This document shows, one piece after another, positions 1 to 8,917 of a stretch of 64,000 nucleotides of DNA. This stretch comes from Bacteroidales bacterium (GTDB lineage: Bacteria > Bacteroidota > Bacteroidia > Bacteroidales > UBA932). The position numbers were made by a program, and so were the translations under genes. The notes under the pieces were generated by a model, which saw only the letters and a program-made list of their open reading frames with translations, searched no databases and was not told the origin of the DNA. Numbering within the stretch: the first letter of the stretch is position 1; each line of letters begins with the position of its first letter. The DNA lies in contig JAFPWX010000018.1 in NCBI GenBank assembly GCA_017412645.1, positions 1 to 64,000 of the forward strand. Direction: 5' to 3'.

Positions 1-2426
1 CCACCGAGGAAGACCTCGTGCAGCGCAAGCATCACTACGCAATCGTGGACGAAGTTGACTCCGTTCTTATCGACGACGCCCGTACCCCTCTCATCATCAG
101 CGGTCCCACCGCCAAAACGGAATCTGACGCCCAGTTCATGGAGTACAGGCCCTATGTGGAAAAGCTGTATCAGGCACAGAGAAGCCTTGTAAACCAGGTT
201 CTCAACGAGGCAAAGAAGAAGATTGCCGAGGGCGACGAAGCCGAGGGAGGAAGGCTGCTTCTGCGTGCTCACAAAGGTCTGCCCAAATATCAGCCGCTTA
301 TCAAGTTCCTGAGCGAACCGGGAATGAAGGTCATCCTTCAGAAAACCGAGAACTACTATATCCAGGACAACGAAAAGGAGATGCCGGTCATCACGGACCC
401 GCTCTATTTCGTTATCAACGAGCAGCTCAATTCGGTGGACATGACCGATAAGGGTCACGCTGTTCTGGCACAGAGCGTTGGCGACGACGACTTCTTCGTC
501 ATCCCGGACGTGGGCAGCCAGATAGCCAATATCGAACACAGCGAAATGTCCCTTGCCGAGCGTCAGCAGGCAAAGGATGCCCTCATGGAGGACTTCTCGC
601 TGAAGAGCGAACGTATCCACACGGTGAACCAGCTCCTCAAGGCCTACACCCAGTTCGAGAAGGATGTGGACTACATCATCGTGGAAGGCCAGATCAAGAT
701 CGTGGACGAGCAGACCGGCCGTGTTATGGAGGGTCGCCGTTGGAGCGATGGCCTTCATCAGGCAATCGAAGCCAAGGAGAACGTGAAGGTGGAAGCTGCC
801 ACGCAGACCTTCGCCACGATCACCCTTCAGAACTATTTCCGTATGTACCACAAGCTGTCCGGTATGACCGGTACGGCTGAAACTGAGGCGGGCGAGTTCT
901 GGAGCATCTACAAGCTCGACGTGATGGTCATCCCCACCAATCGTCCGGTAATCCGCGACGACCAGGACGACCTTATCTATAAGACGAAGAAGGCCAAATA
1001 TGCAGCCGTTATCGAAAGGATAGTGGAGTTGCGCGACGCCGGCCGTCCGGTTCTGGTGGGCACCACAGATGTGGAAACTTCCGAACTCCTGAGCCGTATG
1101 CTGCGTATGCGCGGCATCAAGCACAACGTGCTCAATGCAAAAGAGCACGCTCGCGAAGCAGAAATCGTGGGGCAGGCCGGCCAAAGCAGTACCGTTACCA
1201 TCGCCACCAATATGGCAGGCCGTGGTACCGATATCAAGCTGTCACCGGAGGTCAAGGCTGCAGGCGGTCTTGCCATTGTGGGTACAGAGCGTCATGACAG
1301 CCGTCGTGTGGACCGTCAGCTCCGAGGTCGTGCCGGACGTCAGGGTGACCCGGGGTCCAGCGTGTTCTTCATATCTCTGGAAGACAAACTTATGCGCCTC
1401 TTCGGAAGCGAACGCATCGCCTCCGTGGTGGACAGGCTCGGTATGGAAGAGAATGAGGTTCTGGAGAGCAAGATGCTCTCGCAGGCAATTGAGCGCGCGC
1501 AGAAGAAGGTGGAGGAGAACAACTTCGGCATACGTAAACGTCTTCTCGAATACGACGACGTGATGAACTATCAGCGTGAAGCTGTGTACTCCCGCAGGCG
1601 CAACGCCATCAGCGGCGACAAGATTGAGATCGACCTCCGTAACATGATGCTCGATTCTGTTTCGCTGCTGGTGGATCAGTGCGAAGGACTGGACTTCGAG
1701 GCCTTCCAGGAAACCCTCATGGCCAAACTTGCCATCGACTGCGGTTTCAACGAGGATTTCTACTCCCACGCCAAGCCGAACGAGCTGGTGAAGAGCCTGG
1801 TCGCCCACATGCAGGAGATTTACCAGAGGCGTATGGACCTCCTTGTGGAGAAGCTTTCTCCCATCATCAAGCAGGTATACGAGAAGCAGGGGAGTATGTA
1901 CAAGAACATAGCAATCCCGGTTTCCGACGGCCGCAAGACCATGACCCTCTCCGTAAATCTCGAAAAGGCTTACACTTCAGAAGGCCGTGAGGTCGGCAAG
2001 ACGCTCAGCCGCAACATCATTCTGTATCAGATAGACGAGCACTGGAAAGAGCATCTCCGCGAGATGGACGACCTCAAGCAGAGCGTCCAGAACGCTTCAT
2101 ATGAGCAGAAGGACCCGATTGTGGTGTACAAGCTCGAAAGCTATAACCTCTTCGCTGCCATGCTGGAGAGCCTCAATCAGGATGTGCTCACCTTCCTTCT
2201 GAGGGCCTTCGTGCCGCTGCGTGACGCATCCGAAGCTCAGGCTCCAAACCGCGCTCAGCGCCGTGCCGCCCCGGAACTCAATGCCCATCGCGACGACCTT
2301 GTAACGAATGGCGAGCAGAGGGTTAATTCTCCGATAAAGGCCGACAAGAAGATCGGCCGCAACGATCCATGCCCCTGCGGAAGTGGTAAGAAGTACAAGA
2401 ACTGCCACGGAAAAGGGCTTGTGTAA
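1..2426 (+). CDS. secA: SecA preprotein translocase ATPase (5'-truncated by window edge)
   Basis: SecA is the ATP-driven motor that pushes unfolded preproteins through SecYEG. The reading frame is open from base 3 and starts mid-gene, at the Walker-B region ([17 protein letters not shown]) of nucleotide-binding domain 1. The preprotein cross-linking domain, the second helicase domain (MAGRGTDI, then the [14 protein letters not shown] motif) and the helical wing and scaffold follow. The C-terminus carries the zinc/SecB-binding motif [13 protein letters not shown] at about 2367-2411. About 808 residues are visible, so several hundred N-terminal residues lie upstream. The bactofilin gene follows after 21 bp on the same strand, probably in the same transcript. 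Assignment is secure. Confidence 0.98.
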   Translation, partial: TEEDLVQRKHHYAIVDEVDSVLIDDARTPLIISGPTAKTESDAQFMEYRPYVEKLYQAQRSLVNQVLNEAKKKIAEGDEAEGGRLLLRAHKGLPKYQPLIKFLSEPGMKVILQKTENYYIQDNEKEMPVITDPLYFVINEQLNSVDMTDKGHAVLAQSVGDDDFFVIPDVGSQIANIEHSEMSLAERQQAKDALMEDFSLKSERIHTVNQLLKAYTQFEKDVDYIIVEGQIKIVDEQTGRVMEGRRWSDGLHQAIEAKENVKVEAATQTFATITLQNYFRMYHKLSGMTGTAETEAGEFWSIYKLDVMVIPTNRPVIRDDQDDLIYKTKKAKYAAVIERIVELRDAGRPVLVGTTDVETSELLSRMLRMRGIKHNVLNAKEHAREAEIVGQAGQSSTVTIATNMAGRGTDIKLSPEVKAAGGLAIVGTERHDSRRVDRQLRGRAGRQGDPGSSVFFISLEDKLMRLFGSERIASVVDRLGMEENEVLESKMLSQAIERAQKKVEENNFGIRKRLLEYDDVMNYQREAVYSRRRNAISGDKIEIDLRNMMLDSVSLLVDQCEGLDFEAFQETLMAKLAIDCGFNEDFYSHAKPNELVKSLVAHMQEIYQRRMDLLVEKLSPIIKQVYEKQGSMYKNIAIPVSDGRKTMTLSVNLEKAYTSEGREVGKTLSRNIILYQIDEHWKEHLREMDDLKQSVQNASYEQKDPIVVYKLESYNLFAAMLESLNQDVLTFLLRAFVPLRDASEAQAPNRAQRRAAPELNAHRDDLVTNGEQRVNSPIKADKKIGRNDPCPCGSGKKYKNCHGKGLV

Positions 2427-2447
2427 CGATAATCAAATCAACGAAAT

Positions 2448-2885
2448 ATGAACACAAACAACAAAGAAATGGAACCCATTGTGGACGTAAACGACGTTTC
2501 CCATATCAGTGCGGGAACGGTGGTCAAGGGCGAAGTATCGTCTCTTAATGACATCCGTATCGACGGAACCGTAGAAGGTAAAATCTATTCGAAGGGAAAG
2601 ATCGTGGTTGGCGAAAACTCGGTAGTTACCGGCTCCCTGCTCTGCACCAATGTGGATTTCTGGGGCAAGATGGAAGGCGATATCTACGTTAAGGACACTA
2701 TGACTCTCAAGGGAGCTGCGTCCGTGAACGGAAGCATCAATGTGCGCAAGTTCCAGGTGGAAATGGGTGCCCAGATTAACGGCACCTGCCACATGATCTC
2801 CGAGGCAGACTACGAAAAATTCGTCTCCGAGGTTGTGAAGACCCAGGTCCCCGGAGCCAAGGCTGCGAAGGCCGATAAGGACTAA
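2448..2885 (+). CDS. Bactofilin-family polymer-forming cytoskeletal protein
   Basis: A 145-residue protein with the bactofilin core: roughly residues 18-125 show the spaced hydrophobic/glycine pattern of a right-handed beta-helix (for example GTVVKGEVSSLNDIRIDG, then GSLLCTNVDFWGKMEGDIYV). Bactofilins self-assemble without nucleotide into filaments that organise wall enzymes or cell shape. No membrane segment is present, so it is probably cytosolic and membrane-associated. The charged Lys/Ala tail (KAAKADKD) is short. It lies 21 bp after secA. Its stop overlaps the stop of the opposing Zn-ribbon gene by 4 bp. The role in this organism is inferred from the family only. Confidence 0.9.
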   Translation: MNTNNKEMEPIVDVNDVSHISAGTVVKGEVSSLNDIRIDGTVEGKIYSKGKIVVGENSVVTGSLLCTNVDFWGKMEGDIYVKDTMTLKGAASVNGSINVRKFQVEMGAQINGTCHMISEADYEKFVSEVVKTQVPGAKAAKADKD

Positions 2886-3259
2886 TCCTCGTTTTCTTTT
2901 CGGATTCTGTACACACGTGACGAGCTTCGACAGTAACTGATGTCGAAGCATCGGTACGTGTCCGGACCATAGCGCACGGGATTGTATCCAGTCACGTAGC
3001 AGGGGCGGAAACCCCTGTCTTCCAGAGTCATAAGATCTATCGAGAGTTCTCCGCGTTCCATGCATCCGCGGAGAATTTCGTAATTGCGCCCGAGGGCTGT
3101 GATAATACGGCTCCTACATAGGCGGCTAGGCCTGGACTGGGTGTTGTGCCAGGCATTTTTACATTCTACACTGCAGAATTTCCGGTCGGCACGACCGAAG
3201 CCTTCCCGCCCGCAGTTGAGGCACTTATAAGGCTTCATTTCTTTCTTGTATTCACGCAT
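2882..3259 (-). CDS. Conserved Zn-ribbon protein of unknown function (DUF2116-like N-terminus)
   Basis: A 125-residue protein. The N-terminus holds a four-cysteine zinc ribbon (CLNC, then FCSVEC about 14 residues later) of the kind found in small DUF2116-like proteins, followed by KNAWHN. The rest (RNYEILRGC, GFRPCYVTGY, YRCFDISYC) resembles a conserved but uncharacterised Bacteroidota family that I know only from general pattern. The start at 3259 could instead be the internal ATG at 3238 (MKPYKCLNC), which puts the ribbon close to the N-terminus. No good -7 box lies upstream; instead a plus-strand terminator hairpin abuts the start codon. Function unknown; nucleic-acid binding is only a guess. 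Confidence 0.75.
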   Translation of the reverse strand: MREYKKEMKPYKCLNCGREGFGRADRKFCSVECKNAWHNTQSRPSRLCRSRIITALGRNYEILRGCMERGELSIDLMTLEDRGFRPCYVTGYNPVRYGPDTYRCFDISYCRSSSRVYRIRKENED

Positions 3260-3260
3260 A

Positions 3261-3286
3261 GCGCCCCAAGTTGGGACGCTTTTTTT
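3261..3286 (+). terminator. Intrinsic terminator reading on the plus strand
   Basis: GCGCCCCA-AGT-TGGGACGC forms an 8-position stem with one C-A mismatch, followed by seven T. It would terminate plus-strand transcription that runs past the bactofilin gene, which means the secA-bactofilin message would cover the whole Zn-ribbon gene in antisense. The hairpin also forms the last bases before the ATG of that minus-strand gene. Confidence 0.7.
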
Positions 3287-3500
3287 GCATTTGCAATGGA
3301 GTAAATCGATTATCGCAAAATTTTTCTGTTTTCGTATGTATTCATTTTATTTTAATATACCCGCAAAAACATAAAAATCAGCATTGATTTCGTCACAGGT
3401 GGTATTTTTTCTCAATTCTCATGCTTTCCTTTGCACCGTGAGCGGGGCAGGACCGCGCGGCCTGCACCCTCTCCGGAACTATTAAAAACATGTTAGAATT

Positions 3501-3851
3501 ATGGAACAGATCAACAGAGTGGAATTGGTGGGAATAGTGGGAAACTCAAGCACAAACATGGCCGGTGGCCGTAGGGTCACGCATTTTTCACTTGCGACCA
3601 ACAGAGCCTACAGAGATGCCATGGGAGAGCCCAAAATTGAGACCACCTGGCATAATGTGAGCGCGTGGGATGGAAAAGACATACCAGAGCCATCGCAGAT
3701 GCAGAAGGGTGCCAGACTTCGTGTAATCGGCCGCATCCGTAACACGAAAATCCAGAATGAGGGCCAGCCGGACCGTTATTATTCGGACATTCAAGCCATT
3801 GAAGTCCATCCGGTCAAACGTGATGAGCCACTTGTAGATGAGATGAACTAG
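3501..3851 (+). CDS. ssb: Single-stranded DNA-binding protein, short form
   Basis: A 116-residue OB-fold SSB: NRVELVGIVG at the start, HFSLATNRAY, then TTWHNVSAWDGK and GARLRVIGRIRNTKI follow the order of bacterial SSBs. It lacks the long Gly/Pro linker and the acidic DDDIPF-type tail that recruits partner proteins, ending instead in EPLVDEMN. It is therefore probably an accessory SSB and not the main replication protein. The upstream 240 bp is AT-rich; the best -7 match is TATTTTTT near 3403, one base off consensus. The next gene, an envelope lipoprotein, starts 2 bp after the stop, which implies co-transcription with unrelated-looking fimbria-type genes. Confidence 0.88.
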   Translation: MEQINRVELVGIVGNSSTNMAGGRRVTHFSLATNRAYRDAMGEPKIETTWHNVSAWDGKDIPEPSQMQKGARLRVIGRIRNTKIQNEGQPDRYYSDIQAIEVHPVKRDEPLVDEMN

Positions 3852-3853
3852 CT

Positions 3854-5716
3854 ATGCGCACTGCATTCCCTGCGATACTTCTGACTCTTTGTGCCTGTTC
3901 TGCCGCAACTAAGGTTGAAGCGGTGCGGGACGGTGTGCTTGCGCCAAGCCTCAGCGTGGCGGAAGATCTCCCCCCGGCCGACCTGCTTGCTACGGATCCC
4001 GTTTCCGATACCATTCAGGTGACGGATGCTCAGGGGAGAAGTATGCTGCTGATGAGAGCCGTACGAGACGAAAATGGGGAGATGGTGGCGAGCGATGTCA
4101 TATCTCCCGTGGTAGTCGCGGCACGTTTCCGCAACGTGGCGGAAAGACACGGAAGGGTAACCCTTCGCTTCGACGTAAGAGTACCCTCCGGAATGGTTGA
4201 AAGCGGTTGGCAACTTCGATTGTTTCCCATCCTTCGTGTAGGGGAGGAATCCTCGTCGTTGTCTCCCGTTTACATTACGGGTCAGAAGTACCGTAGGGCG
4301 CAGTTGAGAGGCTACGAACGATATGAGCGTTTCCTGGAGAGCATAGTGTCCGATAGCACCCTCTTTATTCGTACGGGACAGCTGGAAATCTTCCTTAGAC
4401 GCAATATGCCCGAACTCTGGGCCCTCAGAACCGACAGCAGTTACGTCTCGGACGAACGTTTTGCTTCCATCTACGGAGTTACCGAGCAGCAGGCTGTGCA
4501 GCACTATACCGATCATTTCCGCAAAAGTCTCAACAGGCGCAGGGAAGCCAGGCGTGAAAAGGTCTTTGCCAGATATGTAAAGGCTCCCATACCAGTTGGT
4601 TTGCAACTGGATACCGTGATTGCGGAAGCCTCAGGTGAAATGATCTACACCTATTCGCACGAGCTTCGTACAAAGCCAGGGCAGCGAAAGGCCGAGATCT
4701 TTCTGAAGGGAACCCTTCATGACGAGGATGGTGAGCTTTGCATCCTTCCGGGAGGAGAACCGCTGGTTTTCTACATCTCATCGTTGAACGGCTTGGTCGA
4801 AGAGCGTGAGAGGTACCTCCTTAAGATAACGTCGCGTCTGGTACGGGCAGATGGAGAATGCCGGTTGGAGTTTTCTGCTGGAAGTGCGTCTTTGGACACA
4901 TCCCTTGGGCGTAATTCCATGGAAATAAAGCGAATAACTGCAGCACTTGAAGAGTTGCTTGAGGATTCAGATTATGCCATGGATTCCATAGTCGTGGCAG
5001 CCACCTGTTCGCCTGAGGGGAGTTGGAGATTCAATTCCGCTCTGTCCCGAAGGCGCAGTCAGGCGGTATGCGACTGGTATTCGGGACTCAGGAATCGTGA
5101 CACCGTGTCGCTGGAATTCATCCCCCGGGCCGTTCCGGAAAACTGGGACGGCCTTTGGGCGGAGGTGACTGCGGATACACTCATACCGGAGCTCGAGAAG
5201 CAAAGGGTGGAGTCGCTCCGGGACGTGCGAGATCCCGACAGACGGGAACGTCTCCTGGCAGGCATGTCCTGCTACCGTTATGTCAGGGAATATCTTTATC
5301 CACATCTGAGAGTGGTGAACTTCCGTTTTTACAGACACCGCCGCGGAATGATACAGGATACGCTTGTAACCACCGTTCCTGATACCGTCTATGCGGCAGG
5401 TCTGCGTGCTCTGCGGGACTGTGACTATAAAAAGGCGGCGGCTTTGCTGGCTCAGTATTCGGACATCAACTCAGCGGTGGCTTTCTGCGCGGCGGACATG
5501 AATGCTTCGGCGATGCATGTACTGGATAATCTTCCAATCAGCGCCAGGGAGGAATACATTCGGGCACTGGTCCATGCTCGCAGAGGAGAGGAACGCAAAG
5601 CAGTTGAAGCATACTGCCGGGCATGTGAACTGGACCCGACTTATGTCCACAGGGGTAATCTCGATCCAGAGATTTCTGGATTGAAAAAGAAATATGAAAC
5701 AGTTGATATTCAATGA
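3854..5716 (+). CDS. OmpA-like outer-membrane lipoprotein, DUF3868/fimbrial-accessory type
   Basis: A 620-residue protein with a lipoprotein signal (lipobox LCAC, Cys15). Residues about 80-130 (VVVAARFRNVAE, SGWQLRLFPIL, YITGQKYRRAQLRGYE) resemble accessory proteins of Mfa/Fim-type fimbrial loci. Residues about 335-420 carry an OmpA-like module in which CSPEGSWRFNSALSRRRSQAV replaces the usual peptidoglycan-binding GHTD...N..LS..RA signature. The C-terminus is TPR-like (ALVHARRGEERKAVEAY). It probably sits in the outer membrane and contacts peptidoglycan. It follows ssb by 2 bp and overlaps the next gene by 4 bp. The family link to DUF3868 is from remembered pattern, not a search. Confidence 0.7.
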   Translation: MRTAFPAILLTLCACSAATKVEAVRDGVLAPSLSVAEDLPPADLLATDPVSDTIQVTDAQGRSMLLMRAVRDENGEMVASDVISPVVVAARFRNVAERHGRVTLRFDVRVPSGMVESGWQLRLFPILRVGEESSSLSPVYITGQKYRRAQLRGYERYERFLESIVSDSTLFIRTGQLEIFLRRNMPELWALRTDSSYVSDERFASIYGVTEQQAVQHYTDHFRKSLNRRREARREKVFARYVKAPIPVGLQLDTVIAEASGEMIYTYSHELRTKPGQRKAEIFLKGTLHDEDGELCILPGGEPLVFYISSLNGLVEERERYLLKITSRLVRADGECRLEFSAGSASLDTSLGRNSMEIKRITAALEELLEDSDYAMDSIVVAATCSPEGSWRFNSALSRRRSQAVCDWYSGLRNRDTVSLEFIPRAVPENWDGLWAEVTADTLIPELEKQRVESLRDVRDPDRRERLLAGMSCYRYVREYLYPHLRVVNFRFYRHRRGMIQDTLVTTVPDTVYAAGLRALRDCDYKKAAALLAQYSDINSAVAFCAADMNASAMHVLDNLPISAREEYIRALVHARRGEERKAVEAYCRACELDPTYVHRGNLDPEISGLKKKYETVDIQ

Positions 5717-6441
5717 GAAAGATATCGATACTCGCGCTTTCGCTTACAGTCCTATCCATGGTGGCTTGCAGTGTGAAGGAAGAACGCGGAGGCTGCCCGG
5801 GATGGTTGCATCTTGAACTGTCCCCACGAAGCGTAACGCTGGTTGAGGGACGGTCTGCAACAGTGAGCGTTTCGCACGAGGGAGGGAGTGACACGCTTTC
5901 GCTTTCTCGTGACTTGCCATCCATATGGATACCGGTAAACAGGGGAGTAGTGGAAGTGAAAGCAGTGTTGGATAACGGAGCCTCTGATCCTTCTGCATGG
6001 GGAATTGAGTGCGACAGCCTTTGGGCATTTTACACGAGATTATCCATGGAAATGGAGGAGACTTCGCTGGACGTAACTCTTCACAAGCGTTTCGCAACGG
6101 TATGGTTTAGTTTTGAGATGGCTCCGGATCCCGAAGAATCCTGCTTGCAGATACGTTCTGTGAGGGATTTCCGATGCCTCTTGTATGCCTCCGACGGAGA
6201 GGCGTCCGTACGCCTCCCGGCAAGTATTGGTGGTGCTTCCCTTGAACTATGCTGTCTGTCTTCCGACGGGAACAGTGTCCTCTGGGAATGGGATCTGGGG
6301 GCTGCGCTCCTGGAGGCCGGATACGATTGGGGCGCGGAGGACCTTTCAGACGCTCGCGTGCGTGTGTCCCTCGCGCCCCTGGAAGTCAGTGTGACTGTTG
6401 TTCCCTGGGAAGGGAACGGAGGCCTTATACTTGAAATCTAG
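5713..6441 (+). CDS. Mfa2/FimB-like fimbrial-anchor lipoprotein
   Basis: A 242-residue lipoprotein: lipobox MVAC with Cys19, then SVKEERGGCPGWLHLEL. The pattern 'Cys, charged KE-R, Cys-Pro, beta strand' directly after the lipidated Cys is typical of FimB/Mfa2 proteins, which anchor fimbriae and limit their length. The rest is beta-rich without a clear domain. It overlaps the OmpA-like gene by 4 bp (ATGA) and is the last gene of the set. No recognisable fimbrillin shaft subunit (Mfa1/FimA type) lies nearby. It ends 4 bp inside the convergent transporter gene. Confidence 0.65.
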   Translation: MRKISILALSLTVLSMVACSVKEERGGCPGWLHLELSPRSVTLVEGRSATVSVSHEGGSDTLSLSRDLPSIWIPVNRGVVEVKAVLDNGASDPSAWGIECDSLWAFYTRLSMEMEETSLDVTLHKRFATVWFSFEMAPDPEESCLQIRSVRDFRCLLYASDGEASVRLPASIGGASLELCCLSSDGNSVLWEWDLGAALLEAGYDWGAEDLSDARVRVSLAPLEVSVTVVPWEGNGGLILEI

Positions 6442-7715
6442 GCAGCCTTCCCTACCTTCTGTGGATCCTTGAACAGAATGGCGAAAAGAATACCCACAAC
6501 AAGGGCATAGGCGGCGAATACATACCAGGCGGTAGCCCACTTGGCAGGATACTCGAAGACGCCGATAACTTCCACAACCTTGCCTGCGGCGAGAGTGCCC
6601 ACGGTGGCCCCGAGTCCATTGGTCATGAGCATGAATACGCCCTGTGCGCTGGAGCGGATATCGGGGGTAGTGTTTTCGTTAACGTAGAGCGAACCGCTGA
6701 TGTTGAAGAAGTCGAAAGCGACACCGTATACTATGCAGCTGAGAACGAAGAGCAGAACGCCCGGCCATGCCGGATTGCCAAGGCCGAAGAAGCCGAAGCG
6801 GAATACCCAGGCAAACATGGCGAGCAGCATCACTTTCTTGATGCCAAGCTTCTTCATGCAGAAAGGAATGAGGAGTATGCACAGCGTTTCGGAAGCCTGG
6901 CTGATGGCGATGAGGGCGTTTGAATTCTTCACCGCGAAAGCGTCGGCAAAAGCCGGATTGGCTGCGAAGGAGCCGAGGAAGGTGTTGGCATAGCCGTTGG
7001 TGATCTGAAGAGAAGCGCCCAGAAGCATGGAGAAGATGAAGAACACCGCGAACTGGCCGTTCTTGAACAGACTGAAGGCCTTGAGACCGAAGGCCTCGGC
7101 AAGGCTCTTGGATTCTCCGCGGTTAACTTCGCAGGCCGGCATGGTGAGAGCGTAGGCGCAGAGGACCAGCGAAAGTATGCCGGAGGAGAACAACTGGGTG
7201 TAGTTGTCCTGCATGGCCACGCCGCCTATCTTGATAAAGTTGGTGGCCAGCATGCTGGCGATGAAGCCTACGGTGCCGAATACCCGAAGCGGCGGAAATT
7301 CCTTTACGGGATCCATTCCGTTCTTGCCCATGGCGTTGTATGCCACCGAATTGGAGATGGCGATGGTGGGCATGTAGAACGCGACACTAACGCTGTAGAG
7401 CGTGAAGAGCGGTGCGAACTGGACGCCCGTGCCGGCGCTGAGTCCATAGAGACCCGCTCCCAGCATGAACAGACCGGCAAGGCCGTGGCAGAGGGAGAGG
7501 GTTTTCTGGGCCGGGAGGAAACGGTCGGCCACGATGCCCATGAGCGTGGGCATGAATATTGACACTATGCCCTGCATGGCGAAGAACCACTTGATCTGGG
7601 GACCGAGACCGGCATTGCCCAGATAGCGGCCAAGCGATGTAAGATAGGCGCCCCAGGCGGCATACTGGAGTATGAGCATGAGGACGAGCCTGACTTTGAG
7701 TTGGGTGTTTTTCAT
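6438..7715 (-). CDS. Nucleoside:H+ symporter-type MFS transporter (NupG/XapB-like)
   Basis: A 425-residue integral membrane protein with about 12 hydrophobic segments. The N-terminus KVRLVLMLILQYAAWGAYLTSLGRYL and the GIVADRFL loop match the nucleoside:proton symporter branch of the major facilitator superfamily. The expected role is nucleoside uptake across the inner membrane, powered by protons. A consensus -7 box (TATTTTTG, minus strand 7752-7745) lies 29 nt before the ATG, and the intergenic region is shared with divergent tgt. Substrate specificity is inferred from the family. Confidence 0.85.
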   Translation of the reverse strand: MKNTQLKVRLVLMLILQYAAWGAYLTSLGRYLGNAGLGPQIKWFFAMQGIVSIFMPTLMGIVADRFLPAQKTLSLCHGLAGLFMLGAGLYGLSAGTGVQFAPLFTLYSVSVAFYMPTIAISNSVAYNAMGKNGMDPVKEFPPLRVFGTVGFIASMLATNFIKIGGVAMQDNYTQLFSSGILSLVLCAYALTMPACEVNRGESKSLAEAFGLKAFSLFKNGQFAVFFIFSMLLGASLQITNGYANTFLGSFAANPAFADAFAVKNSNALIAISQASETLCILLIPFCMKKLGIKKVMLLAMFAWVFRFGFFGLGNPAWPGVLLFVLSCIVYGVAFDFFNISGSLYVNENTTPDIRSSAQGVFMLMTNGLGATVGTLAAGKVVEVIGVFEYPAKWATAWYVFAAYALVVGILFAILFKDPQKVGKAA

Positions 7716-7744
7716 TATGTGTGAGTTTGATTTGTTCCAGCTAA

Positions 7745-7752
7745 CAAAAATA
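7745..7752 (-). promoter_or_regulatory. -7 box for the nucleoside transporter
   Basis: TATTTTTG on the minus strand is an exact match to the Bacteroidota sigma-factor consensus TAnnTTTG. It lies 29 nt upstream of the ATG at 7715. No clear TTTG -33 element is seen. Confidence 0.6.
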
Positions 7753-7774
7753 ACCTTTTTTCTTCTATTTTGAC

Positions 7775-7782
7775 TATATTTG
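7775..7782 (+). promoter_or_regulatory. -7 box abutting tgt (leaderless geometry)
   Basis: TATATTTG is an exact consensus match. Only 4 nt separate it from the GTG start at 7787, so transcription should begin at or next to the start codon. Confidence 0.6.
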
Positions 7783-7786
7783 TGAA

Positions 7787-8917
7787 GTGAAATTTACGGT
7801 AGAGGCTTCCGATTCCCGCAGTGCGGCGCGCTGCGGAGTCCTCCATACAGGTCACGGGGATATCCAAACCCCAATCTTCATGCCCGTCGGCACGGTGGGC
7901 AGCGTGAAGGGTGTCTATCACCGGGATCTCAAAGACGACATCGGAGCCCAGATCATCCTCGGAAACACCTATCACCTCTACCTTCGTCCGGGGCTGGATA
8001 TCCTCAGGGCTGCAGGAGGCCTTCACCGCTTCGAAAACTGGGACCGTCCCATCCTCACAGATAGCGGCGGCTTTCAGGTCTTCTCCCTTTCTCCCATCCG
8101 CAAACTCACTCCAGAAGGCTGCGAGTTCCGCAGTCATATCGACGGTTCGCGCCATATTTTTACTCCTGAGAACAACGTTGATACGCAGCGTGTGATAGGA
8201 GCCGACATCTGCATGGCACTCGATGAATGCTGCCCCGGCGATGCCACCCACGACTATGCAAAGAAGTCGTTGGACCTCACGAAGGGCTGGCTGGAGCGTT
8301 TTGCAAAGCGCTTCAGGCAAACCGAACCCCTCTACGGCTATGAACAGACCTTTTTCCCGATAGTCCAGGGTTGCGTCTATCCTGATCTCCGCAGGGAGGC
8401 TGCAGAGCACGCCCTTCAGTTCGATGCCGACGGCTATGCCATCGGAGGCCTGGCAGTAGGGGAGCCTACGGAAAAGATGTACGAGATGCTGGATTTCACC
8501 GTCCCCCTCCTTCCGAAAGACCGTCCCCGCTACCTCATGGGAGTAGGCACTCCGGCAAACATCCTCGAGGGAATAGCCCGCGGGGTGGACATGTTCGACT
8601 GCGTGATGCCAACCCGCAACGGCCGCAACGCCATGCTCTTTACCTGGAACGGTGTGATGAATCTCCGGAATGAAAAGTGGAAAGATGATTTCTCGGAACT
8701 CGACCCGGCAGGCGCCTCTTTCGTGGACCACATCTACAGCAAGGCGTATCTCAGGCATCTTTTCGCTGCCCAGGAAATGTTCGCCGCCATGCTTGCCAGC
8801 GAGCATAACCTGGCCTTCTACCTCGACCTCGTGCGCACTGCGCGGGCCCACATACAGGCTGGCGACTTCGCTTCCTGGAAAGATTCTGTAATCCCCGCAT
8901 TGAGCACCAGGCTGTGA
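7787..8917 (+). CDS. tgt: tRNA-guanine transglycosylase (queuine tRNA-ribosyltransferase)
   Basis: Tgt exchanges guanine-34 of GUN-anticodon tRNAs for the queuine precursor preQ1. The 376-residue protein has the (beta/alpha)8 signature motifs: TPIFMPVGT, LGNTYHLYLRPG, DSGGFQVFSL with the first Asp of the active site, and FDCVMPTRNGRN. The usual CxCxxC zinc site is absent: the stretch after LDP reads AGASFVDHIYS, though the later His (YLRHL) remains. From memory this is common in Bacteroidota Tgt. The start is the GTG at 7787, directly after the -7 box. The lptG-type gene overlaps its stop by 4 bp (GTGA), an operon order usual in this phylum. Confidence 0.95.
   Translation: MKFTVEASDSRSAARCGVLHTGHGDIQTPIFMPVGTVGSVKGVYHRDLKDDIGAQIILGNTYHLYLRPGLDILRAAGGLHRFENWDRPILTDSGGFQVFSLSPIRKLTPEGCEFRSHIDGSRHIFTPENNVDTQRVIGADICMALDECCPGDATHDYAKKSLDLTKGWLERFAKRFRQTEPLYGYEQTFFPIVQGCVYPDLRREAAEHALQFDADGYAIGGLAVGEPTEKMYEMLDFTVPLLPKDRPRYLMGVGTPANILEGIARGVDMFDCVMPTRNGRNAMLFTWNGVMNLRNEKWKDDFSELDPAGASFVDHIYSKAYLRHLFAAQEMFAAMLASEHNLAFYLDLVRTARAHIQAGDFASWKDSVIPALSTRL

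Noticed and set aside
3260-3500. Possible small gene or RNA in the 240-bp gap before ssb
   Set aside because: Apart from the terminator at 3261-3286 and weak AT-rich promoter-like sequence I see no ORF or conserved RNA structure.
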